From NCBI RefSeq assembly GCF_000422345.1, contig NZ_AULP01000007.1:1-58143 (forward strand): DNA of 58,143 nt, given 5' to 3'. Of this stretch, positions 9,140 to 17,300 are shown piece after piece. This DNA is from Neomelitea salexigens DSM 19753. Lineage in GTDB: Bacteria; Pseudomonadota; Gammaproteobacteria; Pseudomonadales; Spongiibacteraceae. Each line of letters opens with the position of its first letter. Positions within the stretch are counted from its first letter, which is position 1. The position numbers and the translations under genes are program-made. A model generated the notes under the pieces. That model did not search any database, was not told the origin of the DNA, and worked only from the letters and a program-made list of their open reading frames with translations.

Positions 9140-10682
9140 TCGCGGCGGAGAGCAGATACTGCTCGTCGACGACAATCCCACCAATCTCCAGGTATTGTTT
9201 AAGACGCTTGAAGGCAGTGGCTACCGGCTGTTGGCCGCGCGCGACGGTGAGTCAGCGCTCTACACGGCAAAGCGCGCCAAGCCCGCGCTGATACTGCTGG
9301 ATGTCATGATGCCGGGGGTCGACGGCTTTGAGGTTTGTGAGCGCTTAAAAGCGGACCCCGAAACCGAAGATATCGTCGTTATTTTCCTCTCGGCATTGAC
9401 CGATAGTCAGTCCAAAGTACACGGCCTGGCCATTGGTGGTGTCGACTATATCGCCAAACCCTTCCAGGCCGATGAAGTACTCGCAAGGGTGCGCACGCAC
9501 ATCAAATTGCAGCGCCTGGAGCGAGCGCTCGCCAAGCGGAATAGCGAACTGGAAGATGAGAATCAGCGCATTCTCAACGCCGTGGATGAGGGGATTTTTG
9601 GCCTCGACAGCGCCGGAAGGGTTTCCTCGATGAACGCGCGCGCCGCAGAGCTCACCGGTTGGCCGCAGGCTGATGCGCTGGGCGAGCCGCTGCTGGCACT
9701 GAAACTGTTCCCCGGCGACGACGGCTTAAACCAAGCCTTGTCGCTGCTCTGCGAAGCCGGTGTGAGCTTGCGCAAGAACCACGTTGAGCTAACCGGCAAG
9801 GACGGCGAGCTGGTGCAAGTGGCGTTGAGCGGTAGCGCTAGCGCAGAGGGTGGGGCAGTGCTGGTATTGCGCGATATTGGCGAGTGGCTGGCGAATCAAC
9901 AGGCTCTGGAGGCGGCGAGGAACGAGGTAGACCACCAGCGTCAGCACCTGGCGCATATTGAGCGTTTGAGCACCGGAGGCGAAATGGCAGCGGGTATCGC
10001 CCACGAGGTCAATCAGCCACTTACCGCAGTGAGTAATTACGCCCGCGTTGCCCAGCGCCTGCTGGCGGATTTACCCGAGGCGCAGCGCAGTAAGCTGGAC
10101 GATGTGCTGACTAAAATCGGCGTGCAGGCCGAGCGCGCGTCGGCAGTGATTCAGCGAATGCGCAGCTACGTGAAAAAGCCCTCGGGGGCGAAGGCGACGC
10201 TGTCTCTGAATGAATTACTGGAAGACGTGTTGGCGCTGGCAGAGGTGGATTCGAAGGTCAACCGCACTCGCGTAGTGTTTATGGGCGCCAATGACCTGCC
10301 GACGGTTTATGGCGACGAAGTGCAAATTCAGCAAGTCGCCCTGAACCTGATCCGCAATGCGATGGAGTCGACAGCCGCAGCGCAAAGCGCCAGGCCCGTT
10401 GAGGTGAGTACGTTTTTCGCCAACGGTCGAGTTGGCTTTCGCGTTCGTGATTTTGGTCTCGGTCTCGCAAAGGAAGTGGAAGAGCAGTTGTTCAGCCCCT
10501 TCGTCACGTCCAAAGAGGGAGGGATGGGGATTGGTCTGTCAGTGTCCCAGACGATTATGCAGGGCCATGGCGGCGATATCGCCTATGAGGCTAACCCGGG
10601 TGGCGGGGCGGTTTTCTGTTGCGAATTTCCCGTTGCACAAGATCCAGCGTTGACGGGTTCGCGTGACTCCTCCAGCAACTGA
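9129..10682 (+). CDS. Response regulator-PAS-histidine kinase (FixL-like)
   Basis: A 517-residue soluble kinase. The N-terminal receiver has D14/D15, acceptor D58 (LLDVMMPG) and K in AKPF. A coiled linker and a PAS domain (about 145-250) follow. The kinase core is of FixL/DctS class, with H292 in AHEVNQPLTAVSNY, N-box NLIRNAME and G2 box GMGIGLS. A receiver at the front of a kinase suggests a relay: the hybrid kinase just upstream could phosphorylate D58, and this protein would then act on the FixJ-type regulator at 5253. Start ATG 9129 has AAGGAG 9 nt upstream; ATG 9111 is in frame but lies inside that signal. There are no membrane segments. Confidence 0.92.
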   Translation: MAPDRGGEQILLVDDNPTNLQVLFKTLEGSGYRLLAARDGESALYTAKRAKPALILLDVMMPGVDGFEVCERLKADPETEDIVVIFLSALTDSQSKVHGLAIGGVDYIAKPFQADEVLARVRTHIKLQRLERALAKRNSELEDENQRILNAVDEGIFGLDSAGRVSSMNARAAELTGWPQADALGEPLLALKLFPGDDGLNQALSLLCEAGVSLRKNHVELTGKDGELVQVALSGSASAEGGAVLVLRDIGEWLANQQALEAARNEVDHQRQHLAHIERLSTGGEMAAGIAHEVNQPLTAVSNYARVAQRLLADLPEAQRSKLDDVLTKIGVQAERASAVIQRMRSYVKKPSGAKATLSLNELLEDVLALAEVDSKVNRTRVVFMGANDLPTVYGDEVQIQQVALNLIRNAMESTAAAQSARPVEVSTFFANGRVGFRVRDFGLGLAKEVEEQLFSPFVTSKEGGMGIGLSVSQTIMQGHGGDIAYEANPGGGAVFCCEFPVAQDPALTGSRDSSSN

Positions 10683-11388
10683 GCAGGGGCACTTCGAGCT
10701 AGAGGGCTTGTCGGTGCGCTACGTGGTGCGTCGCCAGCCGCAGCGCCGCAGGCGCCTGGCGTTGCGCGTCTCCCCGAGCGGCGATGTTGAAGTTCGCGTG
10801 CCGCAACATACTCCCCAGCGTGAGATTGATGCCATGCTTCGCCGTCACGGCCAGTGGCTGAGATCGTGTATTGAGCAGGCTGTGCCCGCGGCGCCGGCCC
10901 CTCAATATCGCTGTGGCGACTATTTTTCTTATCTGGGTGAGCGTTGGCAATTGCGCGTTGAGCCGGGGCGTGGCACGAGCAGTTTTCCCGAGCGGCGTTT
11001 GCTGGTTATCAAAGCCAGAGATCGAAGTCCGGAAAATATTCGCCACTTGTTTTTACGCTGGTTAAGCGAGCGCAGCCGCGACTATTTTGCTACTCGCCTA
11101 GCGCATCTGTCAGCGAGCTTGCCGTGGCCGCAGGCGCTGCCGCCGCTGCGTGTCAGGGCAATGCGTTCGCGCTGGGGGAGCTGCTCAAGGCGCGGTATTT
11201 GCTTGAATACCCGTCTGATGAAGGCGCCGCCACTGTGCATTGATATGGTCATTGTTCATGAGCTGTGCCACATCCGCGAGATGAACCACAGTAGCGCTTT
11301 TTACGCGCTGATGGATGCGGCCATGCCGGGCTGGCGAGAAGCGAGCCGACAGTTGGATGCATTGAGTGATCAGCTGCTGGTTGATTGA
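10663..11388 (+). CDS. YgjP-like (DUF45) M48-type metallopeptidase
   Basis: A 241-residue protein with the YgjP/WLM-like zinc metallopeptidase signature. HELCHIREMNHS near residue 200 gives the HExxH pair plus a third His in the spacing usual for this family. It is preceded by the conserved RWGSCS stretch. The N-terminal half holds the family's RRxRRLALRVSPSGDVEVRVP strand. No signal peptide, so it is presumably cytoplasmic; E. coli YgjP is linked to nucleic-acid-related functions, but the substrate is unknown. The GTG start at 10663 overlaps the kinase gene by 20 nt, making it a possible third member of that operon. It converges with the TetR gene and overlaps its end by 19 nt. Confidence 0.85.
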   Translation: MTPPATEQGHFELEGLSVRYVVRRQPQRRRRLALRVSPSGDVEVRVPQHTPQREIDAMLRRHGQWLRSCIEQAVPAAPAPQYRCGDYFSYLGERWQLRVEPGRGTSSFPERRLLVIKARDRSPENIRHLFLRWLSERSRDYFATRLAHLSASLPWPQALPPLRVRAMRSRWGSCSRRGICLNTRLMKAPPLCIDMVIVHELCHIREMNHSSAFYALMDAAMPGWREASRQLDALSDQLLVD

Positions 11389-12026
11389 CGCTGGTGATGT
11401 GCCGATACGGCGGTGAACAGCAGCACGCTGCTTTCTATTAACGACTCGCGGCTTTCGTGATAGCCATTTAACACCCAGCGCCGCGCCATTTGCACCACGG
11501 CGCCCACCAGCCCTGCATAGATCATACTGTCATTGGCGGGTTTGCTGAACTCGGCAATACCCAGCACCTGTGCAAGCTCACCGATCAATTCGGCGAACTC
11601 TTCCATCGCTTGATAGTAGAGCGTATCCATCGCTTTGCTCACGCCAAAGATCTCAAACAGGATGACCCGCGCCAGCTCCGGTTGCTTCTCCAGGGTCTCA
11701 AAAAACGCACTTAACCCGGTGCGCATGGTTTGCTCAGTCGATAAGCCGGGAGCGGCAATGGCGTCCAACATCGCGTCGCGAAGCAGGGCGGTTTGCTGTT
11801 GATACAGCTCGCCAAGCAGCGCCTCGCGGTTTGCAAACGACTCGTAGAAATAACGCTCTGTTAACCCCGCCGACGCACACAGACTGCGAACGGTTGCGTT
11901 GCTGTATCCCTGAGAAGACACCACTTCCAGTGCCGCTTGCAGAAGAAGCTGGCGGCGTTCAGCGCGTCGCGCGTCGGGGCTTTGGCCGCGATAAGAACGG
12001 CGGCGTGCGGGGCTTGAATTTGTCAT
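11370..12026 (-). CDS. TetR/AcrR family transcriptional regulator
   Basis: A 218-residue one-component repressor. The N-terminal helix-turn-helix covers RRQLLLQAALEVV, SNATVRSLCASAGLTERYFYESF; the C-terminal ligand domain is variable and helical. The open frame extends to 12221, but that extension would run through the operator-like region and overlap the divergent GMC gene. ATG 12026 gives the usual family length and leaves the arginine-rich N-terminal arm (PARRRSYRGQSPDARR) intact. It faces the GMC oxidoreductase across three overlapping inverted repeats, so it probably represses that gene and itself. The ligand is unknown; a fatty or steroid-like molecule is a guess from context. Confidence 0.9.
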   Translation of the reverse strand: MTNSSPARRRSYRGQSPDARRAERRQLLLQAALEVVSSQGYSNATVRSLCASAGLTERYFYESFANREALLGELYQQQTALLRDAMLDAIAAPGLSTEQTMRTGLSAFFETLEKQPELARVILFEIFGVSKAMDTLYYQAMEEFAELIGELAQVLGIAEFSKPANDSMIYAGLVGAVVQMARRWVLNGYHESRESLIESSVLLFTAVSAHHQRQSTSS

Positions 12027-12035
12027 GGGTAAAAT

Positions 12036-12082
12036 TTTGACATGGCGCGTTGTCAAATGTAAAGTGACAACATGCATTGTCA
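12036..12082. promoter_or_regulatory. Array of TGACA/TGTCA half-sites between tetR and the GMC gene (operator)
   Basis: Four alternating half-sites form three overlapping inverted repeats. TTTGACA (12036-12042) pairs with TGTCAAA (12051-12057). GTTGTCA (12049-12055) pairs with TGACAAC (12065-12071). TGACAA (12065-12070) pairs with TTGTCA (12077-12082). Half-site spacing is 13-14 nt. The array lies 10 nt before the TetR start and 65 nt before the GMC start, where an autoregulatory TetR operator would be expected. Confidence 0.75.
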
Positions 12083-12146
12083 GAATGGCATCGGTTCTGA
12101 TTGAGAGTCTTTTACCAAAGAGCGGCGCAGCGGCGCTGAGTGAACA

Positions 12147-13802
12147 ATGAGCAAACAACAAGACTACGATTTTGATTATTTGGTAGTGGGGTCGGGTTTC
12201 GGCGGTTCCGTTTCGGCTCACCGGCTTACGCAGAAGGGTTATTCGGTCGCCGTGGTTGAGTCGGGGAAGCGTTGGAATGCCGACAGCCTGCCCGCCAGCA
12301 ACTGGCGTTTTTGGCGTTGGCTGTGGCGCCCCCTGCTTGGCTTAAAAGGCTTCTTCAATATTCGCTGGTTCCGGCATGTGTTGATCTTACAGGGCAACGC
12401 CGTTGGCGGCGGGTCGGTGACTTATGCCAACACGCTGTTGGTGCCCAAGGAAACGGTGTGGGATGACGGCAGCTGGGCGGGCCTGACTAACTGGAAGCAG
12501 GTTATGCCCCGTCACTACGACTCTGCCAGGGCGATGTTAGGGGTTACAGAAAATCGCATTCTTGGGCCCGCGGATCACGCGCTGAAAGAGGTTGCTGACG
12601 ACTGGGGGTGTGGTGACACGTTCTACCGAACGCAGGTGGGCGTGTTTTTTGGCAACGAAGAGGATGAGCCGGGCACCCGCTATGACGACCCTTACTTTGG
12701 TGGCGATGGTCCGGCACGTAACAGCTGTATCGCCTGTGGCGGTTGCATGGTGGGTTGTCGGCACAATGCCAAGAATAGCCTAGATAAGAACTACCTCTAT
12801 TTCGCAGAAAAGCAGGGCGCAAAAGTATTTGCCGAGAGCAAGGTCGTTGATGTGCGACCACTCGGCGATGCCCAAGGCTCGGAGGGCTATGAGGTCACGG
12901 CGATAAGCAGTACCTCTTTGTGGCGCAAAAATGTCCGCCGCTGGCGAGTGCGCTCGGTTGTGTTTGCTGCCTCGTCACTGGGCACTCAAGACTTGTTGTT
13001 CAAGCTGCGCGACGAAGGGTCGCTGCCAAATATTTCGTCGCAATTGGGTCGCCGGGTACGGACCAATGCAGAGTCGTTGATTGGTGTTCGTGTGCCGGGC
13101 AATCCGGAAATGGATAAGGGCATTGCGATTGGCTCGGGGGTGTATCTGGATGAGCACACGCATATCGAAGCAACGCGCTACCCTAAAGGGTCCGACGCGA
13201 TGGGCATGCTGGTTACGGCAATGACGCGAGGCGATACAAGCGCCACGCGTATCGCTGTGTGGATCAAAACCGTACTCAAGCTTCTGCTAACCCGTCCCCT
13301 GCAGGGGATTCGCATGCTGATTCCCTTTGGTATGGCCTCGCAAACGATCATTTTTCTGTGCATGCAAACCCTGGAAGGGCATATCGATATGCGCTACCGG
13401 CGCCCTTGGTACTGGCCCTTTAGCAAAAAAATGCTCAGTCATGGCGAACGCATTCCCACTTATATTCCTCAGGCTAGCGATTTTGCCCAGCGGGCGGCGG
13501 AAAAGCTGGGTGGAATGGCGGGCAGTTTACTTACAGAGGTGCTCTTTAATATTCCTGCCACCGCGCACTGTATGGGCGGTGCGGCGATGGGGCGCTCTGC
13601 TGACGAGGGGGTGATTGACTATCGCAACCGAGTGTTCGGCTACCAAAACATGTATATCTGTGACGGTTCCATGCTGGGCGCGAACCTGGGTGTAAACCCC
13701 TCGCTTACCATCACTGCCTTGACCGAGCATGCCATGAGCCACATTCCTGCCAAGCGGGAGCTTACTGACGAAAATGCGGCACCTAGCAGCGCCGCTGCCT
13801 AG
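12147..13802 (+). CDS. GMC-type FAD-dependent oxidoreductase (cholesterol-oxidase-like)
   Basis: A 551-residue flavoprotein. The FAD-binding GSGFGGS is near residue 16, and the second N-terminal GMC segment is GNAVGGGSVTYANTL (about 87). The C-terminal GMC end has a conserved His in TAHCMGGAAMG and the closing DGSMLGANLGVNPSLTITALTEH. The CIACGGCMVGC segment near residue 197 occurs in the cholesterol-oxidase-like branch and need not be an Fe-S site. It likely oxidises a hydroxyl on a hydrophobic substrate such as a sterol or long-chain alcohol. There is no classical signal peptide. It is transcribed away from the TetR gene across a strong operator, which suggests substrate-induced expression. 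Confidence 0.88.
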   Translation: MSKQQDYDFDYLVVGSGFGGSVSAHRLTQKGYSVAVVESGKRWNADSLPASNWRFWRWLWRPLLGLKGFFNIRWFRHVLILQGNAVGGGSVTYANTLLVPKETVWDDGSWAGLTNWKQVMPRHYDSARAMLGVTENRILGPADHALKEVADDWGCGDTFYRTQVGVFFGNEEDEPGTRYDDPYFGGDGPARNSCIACGGCMVGCRHNAKNSLDKNYLYFAEKQGAKVFAESKVVDVRPLGDAQGSEGYEVTAISSTSLWRKNVRRWRVRSVVFAASSLGTQDLLFKLRDEGSLPNISSQLGRRVRTNAESLIGVRVPGNPEMDKGIAIGSGVYLDEHTHIEATRYPKGSDAMGMLVTAMTRGDTSATRIAVWIKTVLKLLLTRPLQGIRMLIPFGMASQTIIFLCMQTLEGHIDMRYRRPWYWPFSKKMLSHGERIPTYIPQASDFAQRAAEKLGGMAGSLLTEVLFNIPATAHCMGGAAMGRSADEGVIDYRNRVFGYQNMYICDGSMLGANLGVNPSLTITALTEHAMSHIPAKRELTDENAAPSSAAA

Positions 13803-13837
13803 AGGTAGCCTTCGCCCTGAAAACAGGGTGATCAGGC

Positions 13838-14959
13838 TTAGAGTGGCAGTTGCAGTGACGCATGGCCGCCAAGCTCGCGTTTGCCTGCTGCCGTCATGCT
13901 GATCTCCGCCCTCAGCGAGCGGCCGAGGGTATATCGGATGCCGGCGTTGCCGGTATCCCGCTCGTAGCGGTGCTCGGCGTAGTTGTAACCCATAACGAGG
14001 GCAAATCGGCGGGTAACGTTCAAGCTCGCCGAGAGGTTGACGTCGCGACGCTGTGGTGCCTCGCCAAAGCGTGCCCTTGGCACGAGGTCACCCCGAATCT
14101 GCACATCTCCCCAGGCGCGTCGATAGTCGATCCCGGCGATCACCCGACTGCGTTGTCGGTAGATATCACCGCTGGCCCCGCGCAAGGATTCGGTATACAA
14201 GTCTTTTACTAATAGGTGCAGGCCGACATGGCCAATGGTATGCCGCATGCCGAGGTCGGCATTGATTTGCACGCGGTTCTTAATGTCGGTGTCCCAGTCG
14301 AACACTTTATTCTTTTCGTAGTCATCGTAATCGATGCGACGCTCCAGCAAGCTGATGACCTGTACCTTGCCCAAAATTCCAAACTCAGTATTCGGCAGTG
14401 CGTCTAAGCGGAAGTGATAATTAATGCCTGCGTGGTTTTCAAGCACGGCGGAGATATCCATGTAGGATTCTAGGTCAGGGCCGCCAAACAGGCCGGTTAT
14501 TCCGGCAAAGCGCAGGCGATTTTCATCGCCCTCGTCATAGTAAAAGCGCGCAGTGCCGCGCAGCTCGCTGCCCACCCGGTAGTGAAACGGACTATCACTT
14601 GATGTTGCCAGAATAATCGCACCGCGGCTGCGCAGGCTGGTGGTGGCGCCATCCAAGGCTTCGAGCGCGTCGACTAAATCTTGTTCGTCACCCGGAATCA
14701 ATAACAGGCCTCGCGACCTTGCTTCGAGGTTTTCGCCTTCTTCTTTTACTTCCAGTGCTTTGTCCAGCAGGTCGTCCCTGTCGTCGAAGTAGATCTCGCC
14801 GTAACTGTAGAGCAGGGTTTCTTTTGAATCGCGACTGTACTGTGCGTCAGCCGGATTGTTGTCCAGTGCGCGCAGGTCCACGGGTTTCGAGTGCTGTGCG
14901 ATGGCAATGCAGCTGTACAGGTAGCAGGGGATAAGCAGTAGCTTAAAAAGTCGGCTCAC
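13838..14959 (-). CDS. Predicted secreted outer-membrane beta-barrel protein
   Basis: A 373-residue protein. The start is taken as GTG 14959, with GGAG 6 nt upstream, which gives a clean signal peptide (LFKLLLIPCYLYSCIAIAQ). The longest frame, to 15124, adds 55 residues without any signal. After the mature N-terminus comes a charged helical part (about 60-110, DDLLDKALEVKEEGENLEARSRG), then alternating strands rich in Tyr, Arg and Gly up to the C-terminus, as in outer-membrane barrels. It faintly resembles TraF-like (PF13729) barrel proteins, but I cannot assign a family. It converges with the GMC gene and stands divergent from the acyltransferase at 15123. Confidence 0.6.
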   Translation of the reverse strand: MSRLFKLLLIPCYLYSCIAIAQHSKPVDLRALDNNPADAQYSRDSKETLLYSYGEIYFDDRDDLLDKALEVKEEGENLEARSRGLLLIPGDEQDLVDALEALDGATTSLRSRGAIILATSSDSPFHYRVGSELRGTARFYYDEGDENRLRFAGITGLFGGPDLESYMDISAVLENHAGINYHFRLDALPNTEFGILGKVQVISLLERRIDYDDYEKNKVFDWDTDIKNRVQINADLGMRHTIGHVGLHLLVKDLYTESLRGASGDIYRQRSRVIAGIDYRRAWGDVQIRGDLVPRARFGEAPQRRDVNLSASLNVTRRFALVMGYNYAEHRYERDTGNAGIRYTLGRSLRAEISMTAAGKRELGGHASLQLPL

Positions 14960-15122
14960 TTTGGGCTCCGGTGTCGCGGCGCGACAGCTAGGCCGCGTAG
15001 TATGGTGTTTTGGCGAGGATAGCGGGGGCAGCTCAGGGCGGCAAGCGCCGGCGTAGATTCTTGTGTATGATTCTGAGCGTCGGCAATGACCGACAAATAA
15101 CAATAACGATGTAGAGCGGCTC

Positions 15123-15749
15123 ATGACTTCCTATGTTTCTGAGATAGCGCAGCGTAAAACGGTGTGCAGTTATCCCCGGGTTTTAGCAGCTATTCACTGC
15201 TTGGTCGGTGGCGTGTTTCGGCTGCGAGGGTGGCGTTTTCAGATGCCTGCGCCGGCGCCGCGCAAATATGTGATGGTTGTTGCGCCGCATACCAGTAATT
15301 GGGATTTTTTCTTGATGGTAGCGCTTGGCGCCGCGCTGGGGCGGCAGGTGCGTTTTATGGGCAAACACAGCTTATTTCTCGGCCCGCTTGGGAGTTTGCT
15401 GCGTTGGTTGGGGGGTATCGCCGTAGAGCGCACAAGTCGACATAACTTCGTTGAGCATATGGTTGAGCAATTTCACAATACCGATGACATGGTGCTAATT
15501 ATTGCCCCGGAGGGTACGCGCAAGGCAGTAGAGCGCTGGAAGGGTGGCTTCTACCACATTGCCGCAGGGGCTGGTGTGCCCATTGTGCCGGTGTATCTTG
15601 ATTACGCGGAAAAAAGGGTTGGCTTCGCGTCGCCGTGTGTGCTCACTGGCGATATGGAAGCGGATATGGTCGATATCCAGCAGTGTTATGAGTGCGTCAC
15701 CGCTCGTCACCCCTCTGGCGATAGCAGCCATCCCACCAAAGGTAGGTAG
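15123..15749 (+). CDS. Small PlsC-type glycerophosphate acyltransferase
   Basis: A 208-residue acyltransferase. The HX4D motif is in APHTSNWDFF (about residue 56) and the second motif is in IAPEGTRK (about 130). It lacks N-terminal membrane spans and matches the short acyltransferase branch that includes E. coli YihG-independent, cyanobacterial-like PlsC proteins; the exact acceptor is unknown. It is unrelated at the sequence level, outside the motifs, to the 386-residue enzyme at 1576. It starts with ATG 15123 and stands alone, 94 nt before the ethylene-receptor-like gene. Confidence 0.82.
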   Translation: MTSYVSEIAQRKTVCSYPRVLAAIHCLVGGVFRLRGWRFQMPAPAPRKYVMVVAPHTSNWDFFLMVALGAALGRQVRFMGKHSLFLGPLGSLLRWLGGIAVERTSRHNFVEHMVEQFHNTDDMVLIIAPEGTRKAVERWKGGFYHIAAGAGVPIVPVYLDYAEKRVGFASPCVLTGDMEADMVDIQQCYECVTARHPSGDSSHPTKGR

Positions 15750-15843
15750 ATTACCCAATAACCCTAGACGGTGTGCTTGCTGACAATGTAATTTTGCGTA
15801 AAACGGCTACACTCAGCGCATTACCACAGCGAGGCGGCAAGTC

Positions 15844-17052
15844 ATGAATGAGTTCTGGCGCAGCATCCTGGGGCCGGAAATGCCACCCCATGGTCACTGC
15901 TACCTTTGGAATGAACAGCTGGTGTTTCTGCACGTTCTTAGCGACACATTAATTACCCTGTCTTACTTCACGATCCCCATTGCGTTGATTGTGCTCGTCA
16001 AGCGACGTGAAGATCTCAAGTTTAACTACATGTTCTTGATGTTCGCGGTGTTTATTTTTGCCTGTGGCGCCACGCACCTAGTGAATATTCTGAATGTTTG
16101 GTACGGCGCTTATTGGTTGAGCGGCACTATAAAGGCGATAACGGCCATCGCCTCTGTCGGCACGGCAACAATGGTGTGGCCCCTGATCCCCAAAGCCTTG
16201 GCGTTGCCGAGTAATGCACAGTTGGTCGAACTGAATAGTCAGTTGCAGAATGAAATTGCTGAGAACCGCCGTAAACAGGAAGAAGTGGAGCGATTGTCGG
16301 AGGACTTAAAGAGTCTCGTTACACAGCGCACCGAAGAACTCGCTGAAGCGCGGTTGAATAAAACCCTTCTCGAAAAGACCAATGAGTCGCTCAGCGATAG
16401 CAATACTGCGCTGGAAGAGTTTTCGCGGGCTACTACCGAGGGTTTTGTCGAGCCTTTGAGAGTTATCGATGTATACAGCAAGCGCTTGCAGGAGCGCGCT
16501 GGCCAGGAGCTGAGCGAGGAAGCCCGGCAGTGGTTAAGCAAAGTCCGTGAGGCGAGCAACCAGGCGTCGCGCTTAAATGCCGGCTTGCAGCGCTATAGCC
16601 AGCTGCCTATGAATGAGCCCGTTGAGGAATTGAGCCTGGACAGCTTGGTATCGCGAATTATCGACGACGAGGCTATGGCCGATGTTGTGAGCATTCAGCC
16701 GCCTGGGTTGGGTCGCGCCGTGCTGCCGGGTGGAACGATGACCCTGGTTGTCAGAGAGCTACTGCGCAACGCCAAACGCTTCAGTGGCCAACGCCCATTG
16801 CGGGTGGATATTGGTCGTTTACCCGACCCTACTACGGGTGGCCTCGCGCTGTTTGTAAGAGATAACGGTCGCGGGATTCCCGCCGCCCAGCAGAAGCGTG
16901 TCTTTGCTCTCTTCGAGCAATTTCATTCGGAGGGTGAGGGCGTCGGTCTGGCTTCTATTCGCCGTCTCGTTAGTGAATATGGTGGCCGTGTCAGCGTTAT
17001 CAGTGATGGTGAGAGCGGCAGCGAGTTCCGCGTTGAATTCCCGCTGCTATAA
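15844..17052 (+). CDS. Ethylene-receptor-like sensor protein with degenerate histidine kinase
   Basis: A 402-residue membrane protein. Three N-terminal helices (about 28-50, 62-82, 92-112) match the ethylene-binding domain of plant ETR1. D34, Y41, I44, P45, C74 and H78 line up with ETR1 D25, Y32, I35, P36, C65 and H69 at a constant offset of 9; C74/H78 (FACGATHL) would hold copper. A coiled coil (about 125-190) leads to the dimerisation domain. There the expected SHDLQEPLR motif reads TTEGFVEPLR, so the phospho-acceptor His is replaced by E199. The ATPase domain keeps ELLRNAK, DNGRGIP and GEGVGLAS. It may therefore sense ethylene or another small ligand, but cannot autophosphorylate in the normal way. 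No regulator gene is adjacent. Confidence 0.88.
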   Translation: MNEFWRSILGPEMPPHGHCYLWNEQLVFLHVLSDTLITLSYFTIPIALIVLVKRREDLKFNYMFLMFAVFIFACGATHLVNILNVWYGAYWLSGTIKAITAIASVGTATMVWPLIPKALALPSNAQLVELNSQLQNEIAENRRKQEEVERLSEDLKSLVTQRTEELAEARLNKTLLEKTNESLSDSNTALEEFSRATTEGFVEPLRVIDVYSKRLQERAGQELSEEARQWLSKVREASNQASRLNAGLQRYSQLPMNEPVEELSLDSLVSRIIDDEAMADVVSIQPPGLGRAVLPGGTMTLVVRELLRNAKRFSGQRPLRVDIGRLPDPTTGGLALFVRDNGRGIPAAQQKRVFALFEQFHSEGEGVGLASIRRLVSEYGGRVSVISDGESGSEFRVEFPLL

Positions 17053-17057
17053 TCCGT

Positions 17058-17300
17058 TCACTTTTTGCCCGCTGACTCGTCGATTTTGTCGAGAATGCGG
17101 GTAGCGGTGTCGTCATTCTCTTGCCAGAGTTGACGGGCTAACCTCGCTGCGGTGTCCCGGCTTGTTACTAAATGCTGCCGAAAGCGCCGACAGGGGCCGC
17201 AAATCATCAGGTGCATTTTAAATTGCAGGCCGGCCCAGCCGCGCGGCGGGTTATCGAGGTGCTCACTGGCCAAATGGCTTACTTCCTTGCAGCTTAGCAT
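17058..17300 (-). CDS. Putative zinc-finger anti-sigma factor
   Basis: An 80-residue soluble protein. Its N-terminus has the CKEVSHLASEHLDNP helix, followed by the H-x3-C-x2-C motif (HLMICGPC, about residue 30), the hallmark of zf-HC2/ZAS anti-sigma domains. The small size and the lack of a membrane span suggest a cytoplasmic anti-sigma factor that reads metal or redox state through its Zn/Cys site. Its start overlaps the end of the sigma gene by 7 nt (ATGCTAA), the coupling usual for sigma/anti-sigma pairs. It is the last gene of the doxX-sigma-antisigma unit. Confidence 0.88.
   Translation of the reverse strand: MLSCKEVSHLASEHLDNPPRGWAGLQFKMHLMICGPCRRFRQHLVTSRDTAARLARQLWQENDDTATRILDKIDESAGKK

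Noticed and set aside
12147-13802. CIACGGCMVGC in the GMC enzyme as a ferredoxin-like Fe-S cluster
   Set aside because: The segment is common to the cholesterol-oxidase-like branch and no second cluster motif supports it.
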